The notes: generated from the sequence alone by a model not told the origin. A DNA stretch of 9,235 bases from an uncultured Clostridium sp. (GCA_900554175.1 USGK01000039.1:1-9235); one strand, 5' to 3'; positions 1-7,610 are shown, numbered from the stretch's first letter. Translations and numbers: made by a program.

Positions 1-123
1 AAAATTTAGTGCTAATAAATAAAATTTTTTAAGACATTTTCAAAAATGATTGACATACCAAAATCAAAAGTATTTTAATAAAAGTGTGTGTATGAAATAC
101 GAAAAAACATCTAAATAAATAAA

Positions 124-162
124 CTCATTCTTATTAAAATAACCATTTTTAATAAGAATGAG
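124..162 (-). terminator. Rho-independent terminator after the GH15/pilin operon
   Basis: A perfect 16-base-pair stem (124-139 with 147-162) closes a 7-base loop. On the minus strand the hairpin lies 8 bases past the pilin stop codon and is followed by a T-rich run (TTTATTTATTT). There is no T run on the plus-strand side, so it most likely serves the minus-strand transcript. The stem is AT-rich with few G-C pairs, but its length should compensate. The remaining bases 1-123 carry no gene that I can support. Confidence 0.8.
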
Positions 163-170
163 CTAAAGTA

Positions 171-1997
171 CTATTTTACAACAAGCCCTGTTCTAAATGT
201 ACATGTTCTTCTTGAATTATCTTCTATATTAGAAACCAATATTTTGCTAAAAATATTAATATTATTTAAATCAGTGTCATAAAATCTACCACCTCTAATA
301 TAGTAGTTTCCTTCTTTGTCAACTGTGTAATCAGCCGAACCTCCTATCATATCGAAAACTCCATATACATTTGAAGATGTACTAGATTTATTTCCAATTT
401 CAGTCCAATATTCGTAATAAGTATATTTATCATTAATCTTAATAAATCCATCTTTTGCTTCTTTACTTACTTTTACTAATTTTGTTATATCTTTATTAGT
501 CAATTCAGTATAATCATTTGAATTAATTTCACATACCATTCCATTTATACTTGTATAATAAGATGTATTTTCTGTTCCATCTCCTTCATAATAAAAGTTT
601 CCATACAATTTTTCGTTTTTTCCATTTTCTATATTTCCATATTCACTTTGTGACAACATTGCAACTGCATTCCACATTTCATCCGTTAAAAGACCCATTT
701 CAGCATTTGATCCTAATCCATATATATTCTTAGAATCTTTATTCGATACATTTATTGCACTTGTTACAGTTATTTCGCTAGAACCATTTAAAGCTATCTT
801 TCTCCAACTAGTTACTAAAGGTTTTATCGCTATATAACTTGAAAGTTCATCTAAAGAATTATTAGACCAACCATATTTTTCTCCTATATTATCATTAATT
901 TTCTTAGTCGTAGCATTATTAGTTTCAAATTTTCCCATCCAAAAGCCTTCTATATTCACAGTTTCATTTGAAGAATTTACATATGAAAATGCACTGTTTA
1001 CTTGATATCCGTCTGTAATATTAGAATCCTTACCTAAAAAATTGATATCCGTTATTTCATATAATGTTTCATCATCTGCTTGTGTTGAATATGTGTTGTC
1101 AGTATAATATTTAGACTTATATTCATATCTTGGTATCCATACAAACATTGTAGTAATATCTGTTTCTAAAATTCGCGTTCCTGATTTTGCCTGTTCATAA
1201 TATTCTCTACTGTTTGTGCCATTTTCTGCTACAGTAACTATATTAGCCCACTTTTTCTCATCTTTTGAATAATTATACCAACTTCCTGCTTTATTTTGTT
1301 CCCAAGTTTGTTCTGTTTCATTCCATGTAACATCTGCCTTAACCCATGATAGAATCGATTTATTCCATACAACTGGTATCATCTCTTTGCCAGAGATTTT
1401 TGGTTTTAAAACATTTTCTTCAATATTTTCTGTATTTTCATCTGTTGTATTATTGTTTGTTGTATTATTTGCCGTATTATTTTCCTCAACATACTTTACA
1501 TTATATTGTTCATTTTCTAATTGTGAAAGAGAATAATATATTTTATTTTCATATTTTACTCCCTTTAATAAAATTACATCTCTATTCGAAACATCGATTA
1601 TAAAATCATACGTAATTCCATTTATATCTAGCGTATTTGTTAAATATTCTTTAGAAAAATACCTATATTTTAATTGTTGTTCTTCTGATACTTCTAATGC
1701 CGAAAAAGCTTTTTTACTAAGTTCTTTTACCTTTTTGTTATCTGATGTAACAGTTGAATCTGAAATTTCTTCTCCAACTAAAATAATATCTTTGTCACCA
1801 TTTTTATACTTCTCATACATCGAATTAACTTCATACTGTACAGTTTTTAATTGTGATATAGCATTATAATATTTAGCTTTTTTATTTGTCGCAATTCCTG
1901 AAGATGTTGCAACTGCAGCTATTATTAAAGTAATTATTATTGTTATCATCAAAGCCACTAAAGTTATTCCTTTTTCACTTTTGCAATTAACATTCAT
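171..1997 (-). CDS. Type IV pilin-like protein with FGE/C-type-lectin-like C-terminal domain
   Basis: This is a 608-residue protein. The start chosen is the ATG at 1997, not the ATG 81 bases further upstream, because the open frame before 1997 overlaps the end of the GH15 gene, an AGGTG ribosome-binding site lies 8 bases before it, and residues 1-10 then form a short basic prepilin leader. Predicted cleavage is G10/I11, followed by a hydrophobic helix (about 11-30). Residues 31-165 look like a pilin-type coiled region and a small domain. Residues 172-195 are an Asn/Thr-rich linker. Residues 208-608 carry motifs I associate with a family of Clostridia surface proteins: IPVVWN (207-212), MFVWIPRYEY (284-293), GFWMGKFET (351-359), TSWRKI (396-401), NVYGVFDMIGG (543-553) and CTFRTGL (599-605). 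The pattern resembles the formylglycine-generating enzyme/C-type lectin fold. The family's usual GGAWEYV reads GGSADYT here, and only three cysteines occur (C5, C489, C599), so sulfatase-modifying activity is not indicated. It is probably exposed at the cell surface; ligand unknown. Confidence 0.8.
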   Translation of the reverse strand: MNVNCKSEKGITLVALMITIIITLIIAAVATSSGIATNKKAKYYNAISQLKTVQYEVNSMYEKYKNGDKDIILVGEEISDSTVTSDNKKVKELSKKAFSALEVSEEQQLKYRYFSKEYLTNTLDINGITYDFIIDVSNRDVILLKGVKYENKIYYSLSQLENEQYNVKYVEENNTANNTTNNNTTDENTENIEENVLKPKISGKEMIPVVWNKSILSWVKADVTWNETEQTWEQNKAGSWYNYSKDEKKWANIVTVAENGTNSREYYEQAKSGTRILETDITTMFVWIPRYEYKSKYYTDNTYSTQADDETLYEITDINFLGKDSNITDGYQVNSAFSYVNSSNETVNIEGFWMGKFETNNATTKKINDNIGEKYGWSNNSLDELSSYIAIKPLVTSWRKIALNGSSEITVTSAINVSNKDSKNIYGLGSNAEMGLLTDEMWNAVAMLSQSEYGNIENGKNEKLYGNFYYEGDGTENTSYYTSINGMVCEINSNDYTELTNKDITKLVKVSKEAKDGFIKINDKYTYYEYWTEIGNKSSTSSNVYGVFDMIGGSADYTVDKEGNYYIRGGRFYDTDLNNINIFSKILVSNIEDNSRRTCTFRTGLVVK

Positions 1998-2008
1998 ATA
2001 TTCAACAC

Positions 2009-3904
2009 CTATCCTTTTAGCATTTTTTCTAAAACTAAAATAAACATGGCATGGCTCCATCCTAAACCTATTACCCAATTTGTTTTTAAATTTTCGTTAC
2101 TAACTTGTTCACCCAAAAAGTTATGGTTTGCTGATGTTTTAACAACAAAATCAAATGTCTCTTTTGCTTTTTTCTTTTCGCCACTTTCTAAATAATATAA
2201 CGTCATCCACATATTTGCAATTGGCCATGGATTTCCATTCATATAATTATCTTCTTCGAATCTTTTAAATCCACCTGTATATGTACGAAGACTTAAATTT
2301 ATTCTTTCTATTGTATTTTTTACTTTTTTCTCTTTGGGAGTAAACATACTAAATGGTACAACCGCTCCTAATATACTTATATCCATTTTTTTATCTACTG
2401 AATTTCTTACATATGACATCTTTTGTTCATCATACATATTTTCATTAATATATTTTTTTATTTTAACCTGTAATTCTTCCATTTCTATCTTAGACTTTTT
2501 TATTTTTTCGTCTTTTAGACGGTTATTTTCAAAATCGGACACATTTCTTCCAAGTGCTTTATAAATATTTATCATCGCATTAAAAGCAGAATAAACACTT
2601 GCTAAAGAATATAAATGAACTCCTTCGCACATTTCCCATAAATCATAACTTACTTGGTATTTTTTTGTATCTTCTAAAATGTCTTTGGTATATCTTTTTA
2701 GAAAATCTATAGCCTTTTCACACATTTGAAGATTTTCTTTTAAAAACTTTTCGTCTTTTATAAATTTATAATGCTCATATAATCCATATATAACAGAAGC
2801 TGTCTCATCTATTTGGTATCCCCAACATGGAGCCAATTTGCCATCCGTGAAAAATCTTTGTTCCCACATTCCATTTTTACTTTGCGTTTTTTTGCAAAAA
2901 TCCTTATAAAATTTTTCTGATTCTTTTTGCATATTTAATATATCCATTGCCTTTGTAATATATGCTGCATCTCTTGGCCAACAGTAAGCATATCTTCCAC
3001 ATTTGGTTCTATCTTCATCAATCTCTGGTGCTGCAATTATTCCTCCTGTTTCATTATTATACAATAATGGAAACAATAAGATTGTTCTATAATATATTTC
3101 TGCTATTTTTTCTTCATAACTATTTTTTGGTTCTTCAAGCTTTAATCCATCATGTGCCTTTAAATATTTTCTCCAATAATTTTTTGTTTTTAAATATTCA
3201 CTTTGTAAATCTATTTTCTTTATTCTTTCTATTTCCTTTTCTAATTCAGACATTTGGTCTGGTTGTTTTTGAACTAACTGATATATATCAATTGTTTTTT
3301 TCTCATTTGGTTTTATAATTCCTATATCATAAGATATAGCTGAGTTTTCTGACATTCCAATATAATCTTTTTTTCCAATTACCCCTGTTCCAATGTTATT
3401 TTTACAATCATGAATTTGTTTATTTAATATTTTATAATTTGAGAATGTTGATATCATAAAATCATGTGAATATTGAATCATCCCTTCATCTATAACCTTT
3501 GCACCTACAAAATTATTCTTGTCTGTTAATATACTTTGATGTATTAAAAATTTTACGTCTAAATCTATATTATTTTCATTTATTAAAGTGTATCTTCTTA
3601 CTAAAACATTTTCTTTTATTGGTACAAAATCTGTTTGTAAAACCTTTAAATTAAAATATGTATTTGTTATTTCTGTATTTAATATATTTGTATCTACATC
3701 ATAATATTGTTTATATACATTATTTATATCATCATGTAAATATATTATTCCCGAATCATTTATTTTTACTCCTATATGAGAAAATTCTATAAATTGTCTA
3801 ATGTCTCTATTTGGAGAATATAATCTCTGAAGTTCTCCTTTTAATGTAAATGTTGCGAGTAAGCTTTTGTTCCCTATTATTGCTTCATTTAAGTATTTTT
3901 CCAT
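2009..3904 (-). CDS. GH15 family glycosidase (glucoamylase-type), cytoplasmic
   Basis: This is a 631-residue protein of about the usual length for bacterial GH15 enzymes. It has no signal peptide or membrane segment, so it should act inside the cell, probably releasing glucose from alpha-linked gluco-oligosaccharides or glycogen fragments by an inverting mechanism. Residues 1 to about 250 are a beta-rich N-terminal domain; about 262-631 form the catalytic (alpha/alpha)6 barrel. Visible motifs are YCWPRDAAY (307-315, the subsite -1 Arg-Asp pair at R311-D312), WGYQIDE (361-367), YDLWE (420-424) with E424 as the expected general acid, LGEQ (597-600) with E599 as the expected general base, and GLGWSHA (613-619). 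The residue after E424 is Met; in fungal glucoamylases it is a second Glu. Start: ATG at 3904 with AAAGGAA 8 bases upstream. It is first in an operon with the pilin gene, whose ATG follows 11 bases after its TAG. GH15 trehalase or isomaltose hydrolase specificity cannot be excluded. Confidence 0.88.
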   Translation of the reverse strand: MEKYLNEAIIGNKSLLATFTLKGELQRLYSPNRDIRQFIEFSHIGVKINDSGIIYLHDDINNVYKQYYDVDTNILNTEITNTYFNLKVLQTDFVPIKENVLVRRYTLINENNIDLDVKFLIHQSILTDKNNFVGAKVIDEGMIQYSHDFMISTFSNYKILNKQIHDCKNNIGTGVIGKKDYIGMSENSAISYDIGIIKPNEKKTIDIYQLVQKQPDQMSELEKEIERIKKIDLQSEYLKTKNYWRKYLKAHDGLKLEEPKNSYEEKIAEIYYRTILLFPLLYNNETGGIIAAPEIDEDRTKCGRYAYCWPRDAAYITKAMDILNMQKESEKFYKDFCKKTQSKNGMWEQRFFTDGKLAPCWGYQIDETASVIYGLYEHYKFIKDEKFLKENLQMCEKAIDFLKRYTKDILEDTKKYQVSYDLWEMCEGVHLYSLASVYSAFNAMINIYKALGRNVSDFENNRLKDEKIKKSKIEMEELQVKIKKYINENMYDEQKMSYVRNSVDKKMDISILGAVVPFSMFTPKEKKVKNTIERINLSLRTYTGGFKRFEEDNYMNGNPWPIANMWMTLYYLESGEKKKAKETFDFVVKTSANHNFLGEQVSNENLKTNWVIGLGWSHAMFILVLEKMLKG

Positions 3905-3946
3905 TTTTATTTTCCTTTCTTCTTTTGAAGTTATATTTTTATGTTT

Positions 3947-3975
3947 ATTCTACTACAACACAAAAAAAATATCAA
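3947..3975 (-). promoter_or_regulatory. Sigma-A promoter of the GH15/pilin operon
   Basis: On the minus strand TTGATA (3975-3970) and TAGAAT (3952-3947) are separated by exactly 17 bases. Transcription would start near 3940, giving a leader of about 36 bases before the GH15 start. The -35 box lies only a few bases past the T run of the preceding terminator, so the unit appears separately transcribed. No operator was recognised. Confidence 0.65.
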
Positions 3976-3992
3976 TAAAATCTAAAAAAAAT

Positions 3993-4028
3993 ATTGAGGC
4001 AGAAAACTTTACTTTTTTCCACCTCAAT
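3993..4028 (-). terminator. Rho-independent terminator after the pilin/WWLRSP gene
   Basis: The stem pairs 3993-4006 with 4015-4028 and is followed on the minus strand by a run of eight T. Two positions (4000/4021 and 4001/4020) pair only as G-U in minus-strand RNA and would be C-A mismatches on the other strand, which supports minus-strand use. It lies about 77 bases past the gene's stop codon. Arms and flanks are almost identical to the terminator at 5387-5423. Confidence 0.88.
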
Positions 4029-4104
4029 TATTGATGTTCATTGTAATTGCTGATATTTTTTATTATCTCACGAGCATTTTTTTTATTTTATATTAACTTA
4101 TATT

Positions 4105-5282
4105 TTATATGCAAAATCCAGGTGCAACGCTCAAATGCACACTAGTCTGACCAGCACCCATACCACCTTTTATTCCAATAGCGCAAAACATATCGCTACC
4201 ATAGTACGGAGGTGAACGAAGCCACCATTCAAACGAATTTTTATTTGTTAAATCCTCATATTTTACTAATCTAAGATTATTTCCAGATGTTTCATTTGTC
4301 GCTAATGCATAATATTTATACTGCACTCCTTCATTTGAGCTTGCCCAACCATATCTATCATCATCTGTATTCTTAGGTACTATCTCCGAAGCTGCTAATA
4401 ACCATAAACTATCTGTACTTGTAGCAGTTTCCGTTTTTTGATCACCTATATTATATGTCTTTATTACTGGCTTTACTATATCTCTTAATTGTACACTTTC
4501 GTCTAATGAAGTTAACTTATTTAAATATTCCGGCATTATTTTCTTCATTTCTGTACTTCCCCAACCACCTGAATTAGAATTGCCACCATTCATTGGGTAT
4601 ATTCCTAAAATCGTTGCAAAATCAAATGTTATTCCTGCTTTTCCTCCACTTGCTTTTGTATCTGTATTAAATCCTATTATTCTTACTTTCTTTTCTACTC
4701 CATAATATTTTACTGTTGTATAATTTCCTACTGTTAGTTTTTTTTCCTTGCTTCCAACTTTTACTGTTACTGATGTTGTATCTTTATCTATAAAATTATC
4801 TTTGATATCATTTCAGCAATTTTTTCTAATTTCTTCCAAGTTAAATCTATTGCTATATCTGTGTCCGACAAATCTACTATTGTTTTTTCTGAATTTATTA
4901 TTTCTATTCCTGATGTCGCTGTGCCAGTCCATATATCTGACATTGCTATTTCATATCCTTCTTTTATTGTCGTTATTGACCTTATTTCTTCTTCATCTTC
5001 ATCATAATTTATTGTTCCATATTTTTCTAGTATTTCTTTTAATTCATCTTCTGATATTTCTCCTTTATTTTTTGTTTGTTTTGCTATTATTTCTAATTGT
5101 ATTTCTTCTTTTATTTCTGCTATTTCATACGCTTTCTTTGCACTTTTTGTTCTTGTTAATACTCCATTATCTCCAGCAAGTGTCAAAACACTAACCCCTG
5201 CTAAAATTAATAAAACTATAATTGTTACAATTAGGGCTATTAATGTTATACCTTGTTTTTCTTTTAGTTTTTTTATTTTCAT
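4105..5282 (-). pseudogene. Type IV pilin-like protein with WWLRSP (DUF6273-like) domain, frameshifted
   Basis: Two minus-strand frames join into one gene. The first (5282-4788) gives 164 residues: a basic leader, predicted prepilin cleavage G11/I12, a hydrophobic helix (12-35), a Lys/Glu-rich coiled region (45-90), then a linker ending in KIAEMISK before reading out of frame to a TAG. The second frame is open from just after a TGA at 4813-4815 to the stop at 4105. It begins with DNFIDKD and carries VRIIGFN, GITFDFA, GGWGSTEM, LWLLAASE, WWLRSP and the terminal VAPGFCI, the pattern I know from DUF6273 domains fused to such pilins. The shift is therefore confined to 4788-4815, and one missing A in the AAA at 4803-4801 restores a continuous protein of about 392 residues. 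No canonical slippery heptamer is present, so recoding is unlikely; a mutation or a sequencing error are the alternatives. Start: ATG at 5282 with AAAGGAGAA upstream. A functional product would be a surface protein anchored through its N-terminal helix; its role is unknown. Confidence 0.8.
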
Positions 5283-5322
5283 ATGTATTTTTCTCCTTTG
5301 ATTCTCTTTATTTGTTTTAATT

Positions 5323-5351
5323 ATTGTATCCTTTGTTTTCTATTTTGTCAA
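5323..5351 (-). promoter_or_regulatory. Sigma-A promoter of the pilin/WWLRSP gene
   Basis: On the minus strand a perfect TTGACA (5351-5346) and TACAAT (5328-5323) are 17 bases apart. The predicted start near 5316 gives a leader of about 34 bases before the ATG at 5282. It lies just past the groEL terminator, so the gene has its own strong promoter even though its reading frame is broken. Confidence 0.8.
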
Positions 5352-5386
5352 TGGAATTTTTAACAATTTATTTAAAGCATAAAAAT

Positions 5387-5423
5387 ATTGAGGCAGAAAA
5401 CTTTTAATTTTTTCCACCTCAAT
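5387..5423 (-). terminator. Rho-independent terminator of groESL
   Basis: The stem pairs 5387-5400 with 5410-5423 and is followed on the minus strand by TATTTTTA. It contains the same two adjacent G-U wobble pairs (5394/5416, 5395/5415) as the hairpin at 3993-4028, from which it differs only in the loop. It starts about 36 bases past the groEL stop. Confidence 0.88.
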
Positions 5424-5459
5424 TATTCACATTAATGAATTTAACTATATTTTTTGTTT

Positions 5460-7106
5460 TTAATACATTCCACCCAAATCAGCTGGCATTTGACCTTCTC
5501 CTCCGTGAGCTCCGCATCCACATCCTTTATTTTCAGGTGCATCTGTTACTAAACTTTCTGTTGTTAAAACCATTGATGCAATTGATGCAGCATTTTGAAG
5601 AGCACTTCTTGTTACCTTTGTTGGGTCAACTATTCCTGCTTTTTTCATATCAACATATTCATTTTTAGCTGCATCATAACCAAATCCTTGTGCTGCTTTC
5701 TTTACATTTTCTAATACAACTGCTGGCTCTAATCCTGCATTTTTTACTATTTGTTTTAATGGTTCTTCTAATGCTTTTAGTACAATTTTTGCACCTACTT
5801 TTTCTCCACCTTCTAGAGAATCTGTTACTTTTTCTACTTCAGGAATTACATTAATCAAAGCTGTTCCTCCACCAGAAACTACTCCTTCTTCTACTGCAGC
5901 CTTTGTAGCTGATAAAGCATCTTCAATTCTTAATTTTCTGTCTTTCATTTCCACTTCTGTTGCTGCACCAACTCCTATTACTGCTACTCCTCCAGAGATT
6001 TTAGCTAATCTTTCATGTAAGTTTTCTTTTTCATAGCTACTCTTTGTTTCTTCTATTTGTGATTTTATTTGTTTTACTCTCTCCATAATTTGAGTTTTAT
6101 CTCCAGCTCCATCTACTATTATAGTGTTTTCTTTTTGAACTTTTACTTGTTTTGCTCTACCTAATTGAGCTATATCAGTATCTTTAAGTTCTAATCCTAA
6201 ATCAGATGTAATTACTTCCCCACCTGTTAATATTGCGATATCTTTAAGCATTTCTTTTCTCTTATCACCAAATCCTGGGGCTTTTACAGCAACAACATTT
6301 AAAACACCTCTTAATTTATTTAATACAAGTGTTGATAAAGCTTCTTGTTCAACATCATCACATATTATAAGTAATTTTCCTGATTGTTGCATTAAATTTT
6401 CTAATAATGGTAATATTTCTTGGATATTGCTTATCTTTTTATCTGTGATTAATATATAAGGATTATCTAATACCGCTTCCATTTTTTCTGTATCTGTTAC
6501 CATATATGGAGATACATAACCTTTATCAAATTGCATTCCTTCTACAACATTTAATTCTGTTTGAGAAGTTTTTGATTCTTCTATAGTTATTACACCATCT
6601 TTAGATACTTTTTCCATTGCATCAGCAATTAAATTTCCTACCTCAGTATTATTTGCAGATATACTTGCAACTCTAGCTATATCCTCTTTTCCGTTTACTG
6701 GAGAACTTATCTTCTTCAATTCTTTTACTGCTGCATTTACAGTTTTATCTATACCTCTTTTTATAGCCATTGGATCAGCTCCTGCTGCTACATTTTTTAC
6801 TCCTTCTTTTACCATTGCTTGGGCTAAAACTGTTGCTGTAGTTGTTCCATCTCCTGCAACATCATTTGTTTTTGTTGAAACTTCTTTTACAAGACGTGCT
6901 CCCATATTTTCAAATTTGTCTTCTAATTCTATCTCTTTTGCTATTGTAACACCATCATTTGTTATTAATGGTGCACCATAACTTTTATCTAATACAACAT
7001 TTCTTCCTTTTGGTCCAAGTGTTACCTTTACTGTATCTGCTAATTTATTAACACCTTCTACTAATGATTTTCTTGCATCTTCACCAAATTTTATTACCTT
7101 TGCCAT
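5460..7106 (-). CDS. groEL: Chaperonin GroEL (Hsp60)
   Basis: This is the 548-residue large chaperonin subunit. It forms the double-ring ATP-driven folding chamber in the cytoplasm and works with the GroES encoded just upstream. The sequence is full length with family landmarks throughout: VTLGPKGRNV (28-37), NDGVTIAKE (50-58), the nucleotide-binding GDGTTT (85-90, D86), the EDALSAT segment with D396, which matches the ATP-hydrolysis aspartate D398 of E. coli, and GGGTAL (412-417). The C-terminal tail is unusual: after KG it reads CGCGAHGGEGQ and ends in GGMY, so the Gly-Met repeat is short and a CxC motif (C529, C531) replaces part of it. Start: ATG at 7106 with GGGAGG upstream. It is 73 bases past groES with no promoter or terminator evident between, so both are read from the CIRCE-controlled promoter. 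Confidence 0.99.
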   Translation of the reverse strand: MAKVIKFGEDARKSLVEGVNKLADTVKVTLGPKGRNVVLDKSYGAPLITNDGVTIAKEIELEDKFENMGARLVKEVSTKTNDVAGDGTTTATVLAQAMVKEGVKNVAAGADPMAIKRGIDKTVNAAVKELKKISSPVNGKEDIARVASISANNTEVGNLIADAMEKVSKDGVITIEESKTSQTELNVVEGMQFDKGYVSPYMVTDTEKMEAVLDNPYILITDKKISNIQEILPLLENLMQQSGKLLIICDDVEQEALSTLVLNKLRGVLNVVAVKAPGFGDKRKEMLKDIAILTGGEVITSDLGLELKDTDIAQLGRAKQVKVQKENTIIVDGAGDKTQIMERVKQIKSQIEETKSSYEKENLHERLAKISGGVAVIGVGAATEVEMKDRKLRIEDALSATKAAVEEGVVSGGGTALINVIPEVEKVTDSLEGGEKVGAKIVLKALEEPLKQIVKNAGLEPAVVLENVKKAAQGFGYDAAKNEYVDMKKAGIVDPTKVTRSALQNAASIASMVLTTESLVTDAPENKGCGCGAHGGEGQMPADLGGMY

Positions 7107-7179
7107 TTTTAAAATCCTCCCTTTTTTTTATTTTATAAAAAATATTTTAATTTTTGATAATATCTTTAATGTATTCTAT

Positions 7180-7470
7180 TTATTCAATTATAGCTAAAAT
7201 ATCATCTTGACTAACTATTATGTAGTCAACTCCTTCATATTTTATTTCTGTTCCAGCATATTTGCTTACAATAACCTTATCGCCTTTTTTTACAAACATT
7301 GGTCTTGGTCCATCTTGTTTGTTTTCAGGAATTCTTCCTGGTCCTACTTCTATTACTTCTGCAATTTGTGGTTTTTCTTTGCTACTACTAGATAATATTA
7401 TTCCACTTTTTGTTGTTTCTTCTGCCTCTTTCATTTTTATTAATACTTTGTCTGATAATGGTTTTATCAT
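7180..7470 (-). CDS. groES: Co-chaperonin GroES (Hsp10)
   Basis: This is the 96-residue lid subunit, which forms a heptamer that caps the GroEL chamber. The N-terminal KPLSDKVLIK, the mobile loop (about 16-32) with the GroEL-contacting hydrophobic tripeptide I24-I25-L26, the VGPG turn (42-45), and the GDKVIVSKYAGTEIK segment are all typical, as is the length. Start: ATG at 7470 with a strong GGGAGGT site upstream. It is the first gene of the groESL operon, with a leader of about 105 bases that includes most of the CIRCE operator. Confidence 0.99.
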   Translation of the reverse strand: MIKPLSDKVLIKMKEAEETTKSGIILSSSSKEKPQIAEVIEVGPGRIPENKQDGPRPMFVKKGDKVIVSKYAGTEIKYEGVDYIIVSQDDILAIIE

Positions 7471-7553
7471 TTATATTACCTCCCTTAAAATCCATTAATA
7501 GTCAAAAACTTGCTATTTATGTATTATTCTTTTTTGTAAGATTTTGTCATTTT

Positions 7554-7580
7554 TTAGCACTCTTTACATTTGACTGCTAA
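7554..7580 (-). promoter_or_regulatory. CIRCE operator (HrcA binding site) of groESL
   Basis: On the plus strand TTAGCACTC (7554-7562), nine spacer bases, then GACTGCTAA (7572-7580). This matches the CIRCE consensus in one arm and 8 of 9 positions in the other (consensus GAGTGCTAA). It covers the predicted groESL transcription start (about 7575), so HrcA bound here should block initiation and heat stress should relieve it. The hrcA gene is not in the window. Confidence 0.95.
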
Positions 7581-7581
7581 T

Positions 7582-7610
7582 AATATATACCCATTTGTAT
7601 TTAATGTCAA
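7582..7610 (-). promoter_or_regulatory. Sigma-A promoter of groESL
   Basis: On the minus strand a perfect TTGACA (7610-7605) and TATATT (7587-7582) lie 17 bases apart, directly before the CIRCE element. This is the standard layout of HrcA-controlled chaperone operons in Firmicutes. The stretch 7611-7731 behind it shows no gene or other signal that I can support. Confidence 0.9.

Noticed and set aside
50..79. Plus-strand TTGACA and TTTAAT with an 18-base spacer, a possible antisense promoter
   Set aside because: No plus-strand gene follows and the region is very AT-rich, so a chance match is likely; RNA data would be needed.
171..420. Diversity-generating retroelement variable region at the pilin C-terminus
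   Set aside because: The fold may be similar, but there is no reverse transcriptase, no template repeat and no visible adenine-directed pattern in the window.
1998..2078. Upstream ATG at 2078 as start of the 171-1997 pilin gene
   Set aside because: It would add 27 residues before the leader that overlap the GH15 coding end out of frame, and would spoil the prepilin signal; the ATG at 1997 has an RBS.
2962..3318. A 118-codon plus-strand open frame inside the GH15 gene
   Set aside because: It lies antisense to conserved GH15 catalytic sequence, and its composition is that of a shadow frame.
4788..4815. Programmed -1 frameshifting in the pilin/WWLRSP gene
   Set aside because: No X XXY YYZ slippery heptamer exists in the overlap (it reads A TCA AAG), so a simple one-base deletion fits better.
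4748..5194. A 148-codon plus-strand open frame rich in Leu and Phe
   Set aside because: It is antisense to the pilin gene, consists of low-complexity Leu/Phe expected from complementing Lys/Glu codons, and has no supporting promoter or family motif.
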